Part shown: positions 41,980 to 49,184 of the stretch, in pieces | How the letters are laid out: each line of letters begins with the position of its first letter | How positions within the stretch are numbered: the first letter of the stretch is position 1 | Assembly: GCF_000787815.1 (NCBI RefSeq) | Contig: NZ_BBPO01000036.1 | Location: 12,539 to 76,538 of the forward strand | Source of the DNA: Streptacidiphilus neutrinimicus | GTDB lineage: Bacteria > Actinomycetota > Actinomycetes > Streptomycetales > Streptomycetaceae | DNA: 64,000 bases | Direction: 5' to 3' | Notes under the pieces: model-generated | Database searches by the model: none | What the model saw: only the letters and a program-made list of their open reading frames with translations | Told to the model about the DNA's origin: nothing | Translations under genes and position numbers: made by a program

Positions 41980-43772
41980 CCCCCGAGTCCGAGGACGGCT
42001 GGTTCACCCGCACCCGCACGGACCACATCCCCCCGCAGCAGCCGTACCCCGAGCAGGAACAGAACTCCGGCCCCTCCCGCGCGATCGGCGGCGCGGAGAC
42101 CGTCGGCAGCGGCGCCGTGGCCACCGAGGCTGTCGCGGGCGACGACGCGTACATGTGGACCCACCCGGACGAGGAACCGCTCTATCCCGTCTCGGAGTCG
42201 GAACCGGAGCCAGAACCGCTCGACGAGAACGACGCCGCGGAGCAAGGCGCCACAGGCGGTGCCGCCCGTGCCCGGCGCACCGCCGCGCTGCTGCTCGTCC
42301 CCTCGGCGGTCACCCTCGTCGTGGCCGGCTATCAGCTAGGGCACCGGCAGCTGTGGCAGGACGAGTCCGCGTCCTGGTGGGCCGCCACCCTCTCCTGGTC
42401 CCAACTGCTGCACCTGCTCGGCAACATCGACATCGTGCTGGCGCCCTACTACGCGCTGATGCACCTGTGGGTCTCCGTCGCGGGCACCTCGGTGGTCGCG
42501 CTGCGGATCCCGTCGCTGGTGGCCATGGGCCTCTCGGCCGGACTGCTCGCCCTCCTGGGCCGCCGGATGTTCAACTCCCGGGTCGGCATGGTGGCCGGCC
42601 TGATCTTCGCAGTGCTGCCGGTGACCAGCCGGTACGGGCAGGAGGCGCGTCCCTACGCGCTGACCGTGCTCGCCGTGCTCGCGGCGACGCTGCTGCTCTA
42701 CCGCGCGCTCGACGACCCGCGCGCGGACCGGTGGGGCGGTTACGCCCTGTCCCTGCCGTTCACGGGCATGTTCCACCTGGTGGCCGCGCTCGTCCTAGTG
42801 GCCCATCTGATGCTGGTCCTGGTGGTCGCCAGGAAGCGCTGGGGCGCGTGGGCGGCGGTGGTCGGCTTCTGCGTCGTCCCGGTGCTGCTGATCGCGCTGC
42901 TCGGACACAGCCAGTCCGCGCAGGTCTCCTGGATCTCCACCGATCTGAAGGACCTCCCGCAGTTCCCCGGCCAGTTCTTCCTGTCCACCTTCGGGATGTA
43001 CGTGACGGTGGGCGCGGCGATGCTGGGCGTGTTCTTCGCGCGGCGGTACACGTTCGTACTGCTGACCTGGACGCTGGTGCCGCCGGTGCTGCTGTTCCTG
43101 TCCCGGTCGGTGCTGAACCTGTTCCTGCCCCGCTACCTGCTCTTCACGCTGCCGGCCTGGGCGTTGCTCGCGGCCGTGGGCGTCTGCGGGCTGGCCGGTC
43201 TGGTCGGTCCGCGGCAGAGGGGCCTGACCGTCCGCCAGTTGGTCGCCGGGGTGGCGCTGGTCGGCGCGCTCGTGGCGGTCTGCCTGCCGGACCAGCGCGC
43301 CGTCCGGGCGGACCCGCTCGCGGGGCAGCCGGACTTCAGGACCGCGGCCGCCTGGCTGCTGGGCCAGCAGCGACCGGGCGACGGGATCGCCTTCGCGGGC
43401 ACCCGTGGCGTGCCGATCCGCACCATGGCCTACGACGTGCGCGGGTCCGGCGCCCAGCCCCGGGACGTCTTCCTGCAGCAGTCCCCGGCCGCCTCGGGCA
43501 CGTACGAGGGCAAGCCGTGCGCGGTCCCAGCCTCCTGCGCGCTGGGGATGCAGCGGATCTGGCTGGTCTCCACGTCGACCACCGCCTCCTTCTACGACGG
43601 CCTGCCGGACAAGCAACGGGCCGTGCTGACCCAGCAGTTCCGGGTGGTGAGCGAGCAGCGCTTCACCGGCGAGCTGCGGGTGGTACTGCTGGAGCGCCGC
43701 CCACCGGCACACAAGCCCCCTACGGTCAGGCCGCCGACGGTCAAGAAGGCCCGCGCCGCGGCCAAGCGCTGA
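41976..43772 (+). CDS. GT39-like membrane glycosyltransferase
   Basis: A 598-residue GT-C protein; ATG 41976 overlaps the hydrolase stop. A disordered acidic N-terminal region of about 110 residues precedes about 11 TM segments. The first loop carries RQLWQDESASWWAA, where the adjacent D-E is the catalytic pair of family 39 and ArnT-like transferases. A further loop has RYGQEARPYALTVLA, a frequent motif of lipid-linked sugar transferases. It probably uses a polyprenyl-phosphate sugar to decorate the exported polymer or a protein. The C-terminal periplasmic region is about 150 residues and Lys/Pro-rich at the end. Confidence 0.83.
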   Translation: MTPESEDGWFTRTRTDHIPPQQPYPEQEQNSGPSRAIGGAETVGSGAVATEAVAGDDAYMWTHPDEEPLYPVSESEPEPEPLDENDAAEQGATGGAARARRTAALLLVPSAVTLVVAGYQLGHRQLWQDESASWWAATLSWSQLLHLLGNIDIVLAPYYALMHLWVSVAGTSVVALRIPSLVAMGLSAGLLALLGRRMFNSRVGMVAGLIFAVLPVTSRYGQEARPYALTVLAVLAATLLLYRALDDPRADRWGGYALSLPFTGMFHLVAALVLVAHLMLVLVVARKRWGAWAAVVGFCVVPVLLIALLGHSQSAQVSWISTDLKDLPQFPGQFFLSTFGMYVTVGAAMLGVFFARRYTFVLLTWTLVPPVLLFLSRSVLNLFLPRYLLFTLPAWALLAAVGVCGLAGLVGPRQRGLTVRQLVAGVALVGALVAVCLPDQRAVRADPLAGQPDFRTAAAWLLGQQRPGDGIAFAGTRGVPIRTMAYDVRGSGAQPRDVFLQQSPAASGTYEGKPCAVPASCALGMQRIWLVSTSTTASFYDGLPDKQRAVLTQQFRVVSEQRFTGELRVVLLERRPPAHKPPTVRPPTVKKARAAAKR

Positions 43773-43787
43773 CGCCCGATGCCCCCC

Positions 43788-44852
43788 TCAGCCGCTCGAC
43801 GCGGCGGCGGAGGGGAGCACGGAGGCCACCGGCCACGTGCGCAGTGCCATCCCCGCCAAGCCGGCCCGGAACGCCGACTTCGTGGCCGGGTCGACGGTGA
43901 AGCGGTAGTCGTGCCAGGCGCCCTCGGCGACGCTGTGCTCGAACCAGACGAACCCGATGACCTGCTGATGCCGGTGCAGCCAGGTGAACAGACTGGCCGT
44001 CCAACCCGCCTGCTCCGCACCGGGCTGCGCCCCGGTCTCGGCGATCAGGATCGGCCTGCGGGTGAGCTGTTCCAGCTGCACCACCGTCGGGTCGAGCACC
44101 TCCTGCGCGGTCTTCTCGCCGAACCCGTACGCGTCGACGCCGACCATGTCGACGTAGCCGACGCCCGGGAAGTACGGCTCCACCGACTGCTCCGGGGTGC
44201 CCCGGACGGTGTTCGGACTCCACAACCAGATCGCGTTGGTGACACCGGCGTTGGTGAAGACGTCGTGCACGTGGCGCCATGCCTTGACGAAGTCGCCCGG
44301 GGCGTTTCCGCTGTTCTGCTCGGCCCAGGGGTACCAGTTGCCGTTCATCTCGTGCGCGAAACGGATGATGACGGGCAGTCCGACCGCCTTCACGGCCAGC
44401 GCGTACTGGGTGATGTAGGGGTCGAACGCGCCGTCGGCGATCCGCTTGAGCGCGTACTGCGGCTGGTCCGACGCCTTGGACTCCGACGCGGGCTCCCACG
44501 TCAGCAGCGGTACCGCGCCCTCGTTCCAGCTCTCCCGCACGGCGTCGGCGTCGAAGGGCTGTGTCCAGTTCCGGAAGTATTCCAGGATCGTCGGATGCTG
44601 CCCGGCAGCGGCGGCCACCGACGCCGTCTCCTGCGGCTGCGGCGAGCCCACCGTGCTCACCCCGAAGTAGTCCCCGTCCGGACGCAACAGCTGCGCCACC
44701 GTCGGCACGTCCGGCTTCGCCGCCGTCGCACTGGCCGCGCCACCGGCGCCCCATCCCCGGCCCCCGCCACGAGCCGCCCCGTCCGCGGACTGGGCACAGC
44801 CCGCACAGAACAGGAGCAGCAGCGCGAGCAACGCCGCACGGGTGGTGCGCAA
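43788..44852 (-). CDS. GH26-like lipoprotein
   Basis: A 354-residue lipoprotein: basic start, hydrophobic ALLALLLLFCAGC with the lipobox Cys at residue 19, a Gly/Ala linker, then a GH26-like domain. E168 (RFAHEMNGNWYPW) and E272 (ILIAETGAQ) match the acid/base and nucleophile of the anchored enzyme at 40780. The two proteins are clear relatives along their length. It lies convergent to the GT39-like gene, 16 bp away. Two related hydrolases, one membrane-anchored and one lipid-anchored, at one synthase locus suggest processing of the same glycan. Confidence 0.85.
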   Translation of the reverse strand: MRTTRAALLALLLLFCAGCAQSADGAARGGGRGWGAGGAASATAAKPDVPTVAQLLRPDGDYFGVSTVGSPQPQETASVAAAAGQHPTILEYFRNWTQPFDADAVRESWNEGAVPLLTWEPASESKASDQPQYALKRIADGAFDPYITQYALAVKAVGLPVIIRFAHEMNGNWYPWAEQNSGNAPGDFVKAWRHVHDVFTNAGVTNAIWLWSPNTVRGTPEQSVEPYFPGVGYVDMVGVDAYGFGEKTAQEVLDPTVVQLEQLTRRPILIAETGAQPGAEQAGWTASLFTWLHRHQQVIGFVWFEHSVAEGAWHDYRFTVDPATKSAFRAGLAGMALRTWPVASVLPSAAASSG

Positions 44853-44901
44853 GAAAACCCCCAGGATCTCCGTTTCGCGGGGGAGTCTAACGCTCCGCCC
44901 A

Positions 44902-44941
44902 ATGAACCGACCCTGGGCGAGATGAACCGACCCTGGGCGAG
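44902..44941. repeat. Tandem 20-bp direct repeat
   Basis: ATGAACCGACCCTGGGCGAG occurs twice without a gap (44902-44921, 44922-44941), upstream of the GH26 lipoprotein gene. The copies are identical, which suggests recent slippage. Confidence 0.9.
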
Positions 44942-44957
44942 CGGCCCACGGAACGAC

Positions 44958-44998
44958 AAAGGCCCAGGCTGGGGATCATGTCCCTGACCTGGGCCTTT
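44958..44998 (-). terminator. Terminator of the tRNA-Gly gene
   Basis: Perfect 11-bp stem AAAGGCCCAGG/CCTGGGCCTTT with a 19-nt loop, 6 bp beyond the tRNA 3' end. On the minus strand it ends in CCTTT-like sequence, as tRNA terminators do. Confidence 0.8.
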
Positions 44999-45003
44999 AC
45001 TGC

Positions 45004-45077
45004 TGGAGCGGGCGACGAGAATCGAACTCGCGCTCTAAGCTTGGGAAGCTCATGTTCTACCATTAAACTACGCCCGC
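45004..45077 (-). tRNA. tRNA-Gly (anticodon CCC)
   Basis: The minus strand gives GCGGGCG at the 5' end (45077-45071) pairing with CGCCCGC before a T discriminator and an encoded CCA (45006-45004). The anticodon loop reads TTCCCAA, so the anticodon is CCC, for GGG codons. D-arm (GTAGTTTAATGGTAGAAC) and T-arm (GCGAGTTCGATTCTCGT) are normal. Seventy-four bases with CCA. Confidence 0.96.
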
Positions 45078-45278
45078 CTGATCACCCGTCAGAAACGGTC
45101 GATCCATCTTCACTCTACCCCATCGTGTACCTCACGTGCAGCGGTGGTGTCTCCGTGTGCCGTGGGCGTACTGTGACGCCCTGGGCGGCCGGGGGACGGG
45201 TCGGCGAGCCTGTGGGCGGTATGTCCGGAAGATCCCCTAATGTGGCATGGCTGGCCTACGGCTTGGGGAGAGGATGCA

Positions 45279-45497
45279 ATGGAGCGCACTGTCGTCCGTT
45301 GTGCCGAAGGGCACCTGTTCAGCACCGCGAGTTTCCCGCTGCAGAATCTGCGACCCGCGCGAATCGGCCCTGGACGGCTGATGCGGTGTCCTCAGTGCGC
45401 ACGACTGCGCAGCGCGGTACCCGCGGACCTGGCGGTGCTGTCGACGGAGCAGATCACGCAGGCGCTGCGGCGGGAGGCTGTGGACTTCCTCGCGTAG
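45279..45497 (+). CDS. Small zinc-ribbon-like protein
   Basis: A 72-residue protein from ATG 45279, after GGGGAGAGGATGCA. C8 (VRCAEGHLF), and C-x-x-C in RCPQCARLR, with H11, could bind one zinc ion. The pattern CxxGHLF...RCPxC recalls small zinc-ribbon proteins. It runs in the same direction as dcd, 81 bp upstream. No function known to me; a nucleic-acid or protein-binding role is possible. Confidence 0.72.
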   Translation: MERTVVRCAEGHLFSTASFPLQNLRPARIGPGRLMRCPQCARLRSAVPADLAVLSTEQITQALRREAVDFLA

Positions 45498-45578
45498 CGC
45501 GCGTGGCGAGAGGGAAACGAGAAACGGACCCCCGTGCCGGATTGGGCGGGGGTCCTGCCATGCACGTAGGCTCGACCC

Positions 45579-46154
45579 GTGCTGCTCTCAGACAAGGACA
45601 TCCGGAACGAGATCGAGTCCGGTCGTGTGGTCATCGACCCCTTCGACCCGGAGATGATCCAGCCGTCCAGCATCGACGTGCGTCTCGACCGGCTCTTCCG
45701 GGTCTTCGAGAACCACAAGTACCCCCACATCGACCCGGCGGTCGAGCAGCCCGACCTGACCCGGCTCGTCGAGCCGGAGGGGGACGAGCCGTTCATCCTG
45801 CACCCCGGCGAGTTCGCGCTGGCCTCCACCTACGAGGTGGTGACGCTGCCGAACGATATCGCGTCGCGCCTGGAGGGCAAGTCCAGCCTCGGCCGGCTGG
45901 GCCTGCTGACGCACTCCACCGCGGGCTTCATCGACCCGGGGTTCAGCGGCCACGTGACGCTGGAGCTGTCGAACGTCGCCACACTGCCGATCAAGCTCTA
46001 CCCGGGCATGAAGATCGGCCAGCTGTGCATGTTCCGGCTGACCTCGCCGGCCGAGTTCCCTTACGGGTCGGAGCGCTACGGTTCGCGCTACCTCGGCCAG
46101 CGTGGCCCGACCCCGTCCCGGTCGTACATGAACTTCCACCGGACCAAGGTCTAG
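45579..46154 (+). CDS. dcd: dCTP deaminase
   Basis: A 191-residue enzyme from GTG 45579. Motifs: [51 protein letters not shown] and [14 protein letters not shown], which hold the catalytic Glu and nucleotide site of the trimeric Dcd/Dut fold. The [14 protein letters not shown] stretch is that of the actinobacterial enzymes, including the M. tuberculosis protein that both deaminates and hydrolyses dCTP to dUMP; dual activity is likely but inferred. Role: supplying dUMP for thymidylate synthesis. Confidence 0.95.
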   Translation: MLLSDKDIRNEIESGRVVIDPFDPEMIQPSSIDVRLDRLFRVFENHKYPHIDPAVEQPDLTRLVEPEGDEPFILHPGEFALASTYEVVTLPNDIASRLEGKSSLGRLGLLTHSTAGFIDPGFSGHVTLELSNVATLPIKLYPGMKIGQLCMFRLTSPAEFPYGSERYGSRYLGQRGPTPSRSYMNFHRTKV

Positions 46155-46164
46155 GACCGACGCC

Positions 46165-47031
46165 TCAGGCTCGCTTCGGCGTGGTGGTCACGGTCAGCTC
46201 GGTGCCGTCCTCGTTCAGGCGCAGCTCCGCGCTCAGTGCGGCCAGTTCGCCCAGGTGGTGCAGGTGGGTGCCGCCGCAGAAGATCGACGCGTGGCCCTCG
46301 GGCAGCTCCGCGTGCCACTCGCGGCGCGCGGTGAGCTCCGGGCCGGGCGCCTCGATGCGGACGGAGGAGTCGGCGGCGACCCAGGCGGCCAGGCGGGCGT
46401 TGACGGCGTCCGTGATCGCCGGGAGGTCCTCGGCGAGGCCCTCGGCCGTGAAGCCCTTCTTCCGCAGCGACTTGCCGATCCGGTACACGTCGTAGCTTGC
46501 GGCGGTGTCCATCCGCGAGGTGTCCATGGCGAGCGAGTCGAAGTCCGGGTTGCCGTGCGAGTCGGCGCGGCCCGGGTCCTTGCGCCAGCGCGGCGCCAGC
46601 GCCGCGTTGAGGGCCAGCGCCAGCAGGTGGCAGCCGGTGTGGGAGGCGCTCAGCGCGGCCCTGCGGTCGGCGTCGACGAGCAGCTCGACCTCCTCGCCCA
46701 CCGCGACCGGCTCGGCCAGCACGTGGACGACCAGCCAGGCCCAGTCGGCGTCGCCGCGTCGCACCGGGATGTCCGCACCGACCGCGAACTCGCCCTCGGG
46801 GCCGACGCCGCCGGTGACGCAGTCCAGCACCGCCAGACCGCCGAGGGTGCCGGTGTCGGCGGGCTGGTCCGGCCAGGTGTGGTCGAGCGGGTGGAACGGC
46901 GTGCGCTCGACCACGACGCCGTGGCGGCCGTCGGGGAGCGCCAGGCAGGCCACGACCGTGGACCGGTCCGCGACGCCTCCGGCGGGGAAGGTCACCTGGG
47001 TGGAGGCGGCGGGAAGGGACGGCGCGGTCAT
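46165..47031 (-). CDS. AlaX-type alanyl-tRNA editing hydrolase
   Basis: A 288-residue protein with the editing-domain zinc motifs HTGCH (HxxxH) near residue 130 and CGGTH (CxxxH) near residue 253. The N-terminal part (VVERTPFHPLDHTWPDQPADTG) is like the AlaX/AlaRS editing core, with the usual GGQPSD loop changed. It would hydrolyse Ser or Gly mischarged on tRNA-Ala in the cytoplasm. ATG 47031 is preferred; the frame is open to 47127 but lacks a good ribosome site. It converges on dcd with a 10-bp gap. Confidence 0.85.
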   Translation of the reverse strand: MTAPSLPAASTQVTFPAGGVADRSTVVACLALPDGRHGVVVERTPFHPLDHTWPDQPADTGTLGGLAVLDCVTGGVGPEGEFAVGADIPVRRGDADWAWLVVHVLAEPVAVGEEVELLVDADRRAALSASHTGCHLLALALNAALAPRWRKDPGRADSHGNPDFDSLAMDTSRMDTAASYDVYRIGKSLRKKGFTAEGLAEDLPAITDAVNARLAAWVAADSSVRIEAPGPELTARREWHAELPEGHASIFCGGTHLHHLGELAALSAELRLNEDGTELTVTTTPKRA

Positions 47032-47163
47032 GAGCGGGCTCCGTTGCACGGTCGGGGTGGCACGGTCGGCGGCTCGCACGGCGGGGTCGCCGCCGTGCGA
47101 TCGTACGATCGAGGGTCTGCCGACCATTGAACAACAATCCGCGCCGACCGGGCGGCTCCGGCC

Positions 47164-48051
47164 TCAGCCCAGGGTCGGGAGCTTGATCAGCAACAGCAGC
47201 ATGATCAGCTGCAGCGAGCCCGCCGTCAGCGCCTTGCCCCAGGGCAGGTCGTGCAACTGGCGCACCATGGCCGCCAGCAGCCACGCGCACAGCACCCAGG
47301 TCGCCCAGCCGAGCGTCTGCACCGCGCCGTTGCCGGTGCCCAGGAAGAGCGCGAGCAGCAGGCGCGGCACGTCCGTGAGCCAGGAGATCAGCATGGCCAG
47401 GGTGACCGTCGGCGCGTAGGCGCCGTCCCCGCCGAGGCGGCGGGCCAGGGCGTGGGTGACGGAGCCGAGCATCAGCCCGCACAGGACGAACCCGACGGCG
47501 CTGCTGAAAAGGATCATCAGGGCGACGGTGAACGTCGAGTGCAGCACGTCGTCGCTGGTGCCGCCGAAGGCGAACCCGGCCAGCAGCCCGTAGCCGGCGG
47601 AGACCGCCAGCGCCGGGCCCCACGCGTGGTGGGTGCGCATCTGCGCGAAGGTCCGGGTGGGGTGCCGCACGATGCCGCGCAGCAGCTCCCGCCACGGCAG
47701 CCGCTCCGAGCCGACCTGCGGGTGCGGCTGCCCCGCCTGGTAGACGGCGACGTGCTCGTCGGCCCCCTGTCCGTCGGGACCGGCGTAACCGTCGAAGCCG
47801 CGGTACCCGTCACGGCCGTCCGGTCCGTAACCGTCGAAGCCGCGGTACCCGTCACGGCCGTCCGGTCCGTAACCGTCCCGTCTGTACCCGTCCGGCCCGT
47901 AACCCTCCGGGCCGTAGCCGGCGTAGCCGGCCGCCGGCATCTCGGGCACGGTGAAGGCACGGGTGTGACCGCGCTCGTCGGCCGGATCGACCGCGACCGG
48001 CTGCGGGGCGGGCTCGGCCTGCCGCCGGCGCTCGCCCCCGCCGATCTTCAT
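47164..48051 (-). CDS. Yip1-domain membrane protein with Tyr/Gly repeats
   Basis: A 295-residue protein from ATG 48051 (GTG 48066 is an alternative). The first 115 residues are hydrophilic and contain GYGPDGRDGYRGFD repeats encoded by a 42-bp tandem repeat. About five TM segments follow (HAWGPALAVSAGYGLLAGFAF, FTVALMILFSSAVGFVLCGLML, LAMLISWLTDVPRLLLALFL, LGWATWVLCAWLLAAMV, LQLIMLLLLIKL). The arrangement and RGIVRHPTRTF entry fit the bacterial Yip1 family. Function unknown; perhaps membrane organisation. Confidence 0.75.
   Translation of the reverse strand: MKIGGGERRRQAEPAPQPVAVDPADERGHTRAFTVPEMPAAGYAGYGPEGYGPDGYRRDGYGPDGRDGYRGFDGYGPDGRDGYRGFDGYAGPDGQGADEHVAVYQAGQPHPQVGSERLPWRELLRGIVRHPTRTFAQMRTHHAWGPALAVSAGYGLLAGFAFGGTSDDVLHSTFTVALMILFSSAVGFVLCGLMLGSVTHALARRLGGDGAYAPTVTLAMLISWLTDVPRLLLALFLGTGNGAVQTLGWATWVLCAWLLAAMVRQLHDLPWGKALTAGSLQLIMLLLLIKLPTLG
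47785..47874. repeat. 42-bp in-frame tandem repeat
   Basis: GTAACCGTCGAAGCCGCGGT begins units at 47785 and 47827, and a third partial unit starts at 47869. The period is exactly 14 codons of the Yip1 gene. The two full units are almost identical in DNA, so the protein repeat number may vary between strains. Confidence 0.9.
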
Positions 48052-48158
48052 TCCTCGTAGACGCACAATCCGACGGTACCCGCCCGGGGGACGGCCGACC
48101 GATCGCGGGATCACCCGGAACACAGCTGTGACACGGGCGGGACGGTGTGCCCGCGCCC

Positions 48159-49088
48159 TCAGTTGACCAACCAGGAGTGCACCGGCTTCACGCCGGAGGC
48201 GTCGTGCACGGCCTCCGCCACCTGGCTCGCACTCAGTGCCCTGTCCCAGATCTGGACGTGGGCGATCGCCCCGTCCCAGTTGTTGCCCCACACGTTCTTG
48301 TAGCGGATCCGGCCCAGCTGGAGAGCCCCGTCGTTCTGCCAGACGCCCGGCGCCGGGCTCGTGTCGGCGAGCTTGCCGTTCACGTACAGGTCGAGCGCGT
48401 GGTGAACGGCGTCGAACGTCCCGGTCAGGAAGACCCAGGAGTCGAGCTTCGCCTCGCCGGGGCTGTAGGCGGCGCGCGTGTACGCGTCCGAATTGCCCGC
48501 CCGCGTCTGGACCTTGAAGACCCAGCCGTGGTGGCCGGGCCAGTAGTCGCGGCCGAGCGCGAAGGTGTAGTAGCCGCCCGCGCCCTGGCTGAGCACCATG
48601 GCCGCCCCCTGCGCCTGCTTCAGCAGCACCCACGCGGAGACGGTGAAGCTGCGGGTGGTGTCCACCACGGGCCCCGGCGCGGTCGCGTAGGCGTCCGGGG
48701 AGCCGTCCAGCCACAGCACCTTGCTGCCGTTGCCCGGACGCACCTGCGCGCCGGCGGCGTACGTCAGCGGCACCCCGCCGAGCGAGTCCTCGAGGACGGT
48801 GGCGGCGGGAGCCGCGCTCGCCGACGCGCTGGGTGCGGCGCCGGCCGACCCGGACGCGCGCACCGGGGCCTGGGACGCCGACGCCACGGGTGTGCTGCCG
48901 CCGCTGCCGTCCACGGCCTTCATCCCCGCCCCGCCGACCACCGCGCCGAGCAGGAACGCACCGCCGACGCCGCCGATCAGGCGCAGACGGTTGCGCCGCC
49001 GCTCCTCGTCGTGCCGGTCCGCGAGCGCGTTCCAGTCCGGCTCCGGGGGCCGGACGGACGGAGGGGGCTGATAACCGCCGTAACTCAT
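48159..49088 (-). CDS. Membrane-anchored LamG/concanavalin-fold protein
   Basis: A 309-residue protein: Pro-rich cytoplasmic start (MSYGGYQPPPSVRPPEPDW), one TM (LIGGVGGAFLLGAVVGGAGM, about 37-57), an Ala/Ser linker, then a LamG-type jelly-roll domain (about 125-309). Domain marks: FTVSAWVLLKQAQGAAMVLSQ, WVFLTGTFDAVHHALDLYVNG, LQLGRIRYKN, GAIAHVQIWDRALSASQV. Such domains bind glycans or proteins on the outer face of the membrane. No catalytic domain is attached. The ligand is unknown. Confidence 0.83.
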   Translation of the reverse strand: MSYGGYQPPPSVRPPEPDWNALADRHDEERRRNRLRLIGGVGGAFLLGAVVGGAGMKAVDGSGGSTPVASASQAPVRASGSAGAAPSASASAAPAATVLEDSLGGVPLTYAAGAQVRPGNGSKVLWLDGSPDAYATAPGPVVDTTRSFTVSAWVLLKQAQGAAMVLSQGAGGYYTFALGRDYWPGHHGWVFKVQTRAGNSDAYTRAAYSPGEAKLDSWVFLTGTFDAVHHALDLYVNGKLADTSPAPGVWQNDGALQLGRIRYKNVWGNNWDGAIAHVQIWDRALSASQVAEAVHDASGVKPVHSWLVN

Positions 49089-49122
49089 GGGGAAGATCCT
49101 AATGAGCAGTCACGAACGCACC

Positions 49123-49158
49123 GACGGCCCCCGACCGCTCGAGCGATCGGGGGCCGTC
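49123..49158 (-). terminator. Hairpin terminator after etfD-like gene
   Basis: Twelve-bp perfect stem GACGGCCCCCGA/TCGGGGGCCGTC with a 12-nt loop, 26 bp past the stop of the gene at 49185 and upstream of the LamG gene start. Confidence 0.8.
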
Positions 49159-49184
49159 CATGGTGCGAGCAGGGCGCTCCGGGC

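Noticed and set aside
44978-45278. Attachment site of an integrative element at the tRNA-Gly gene
   Set aside because: No integrase, no second copy of the tRNA 3' end and no change in coding character are seen on either side.
48061-48714. N-terminal extension of the Yip1 protein reading back to 48714
   Set aside because: The extra frame is antisense-phase shadow of the LamG gene; the natural start is ATG 48051.
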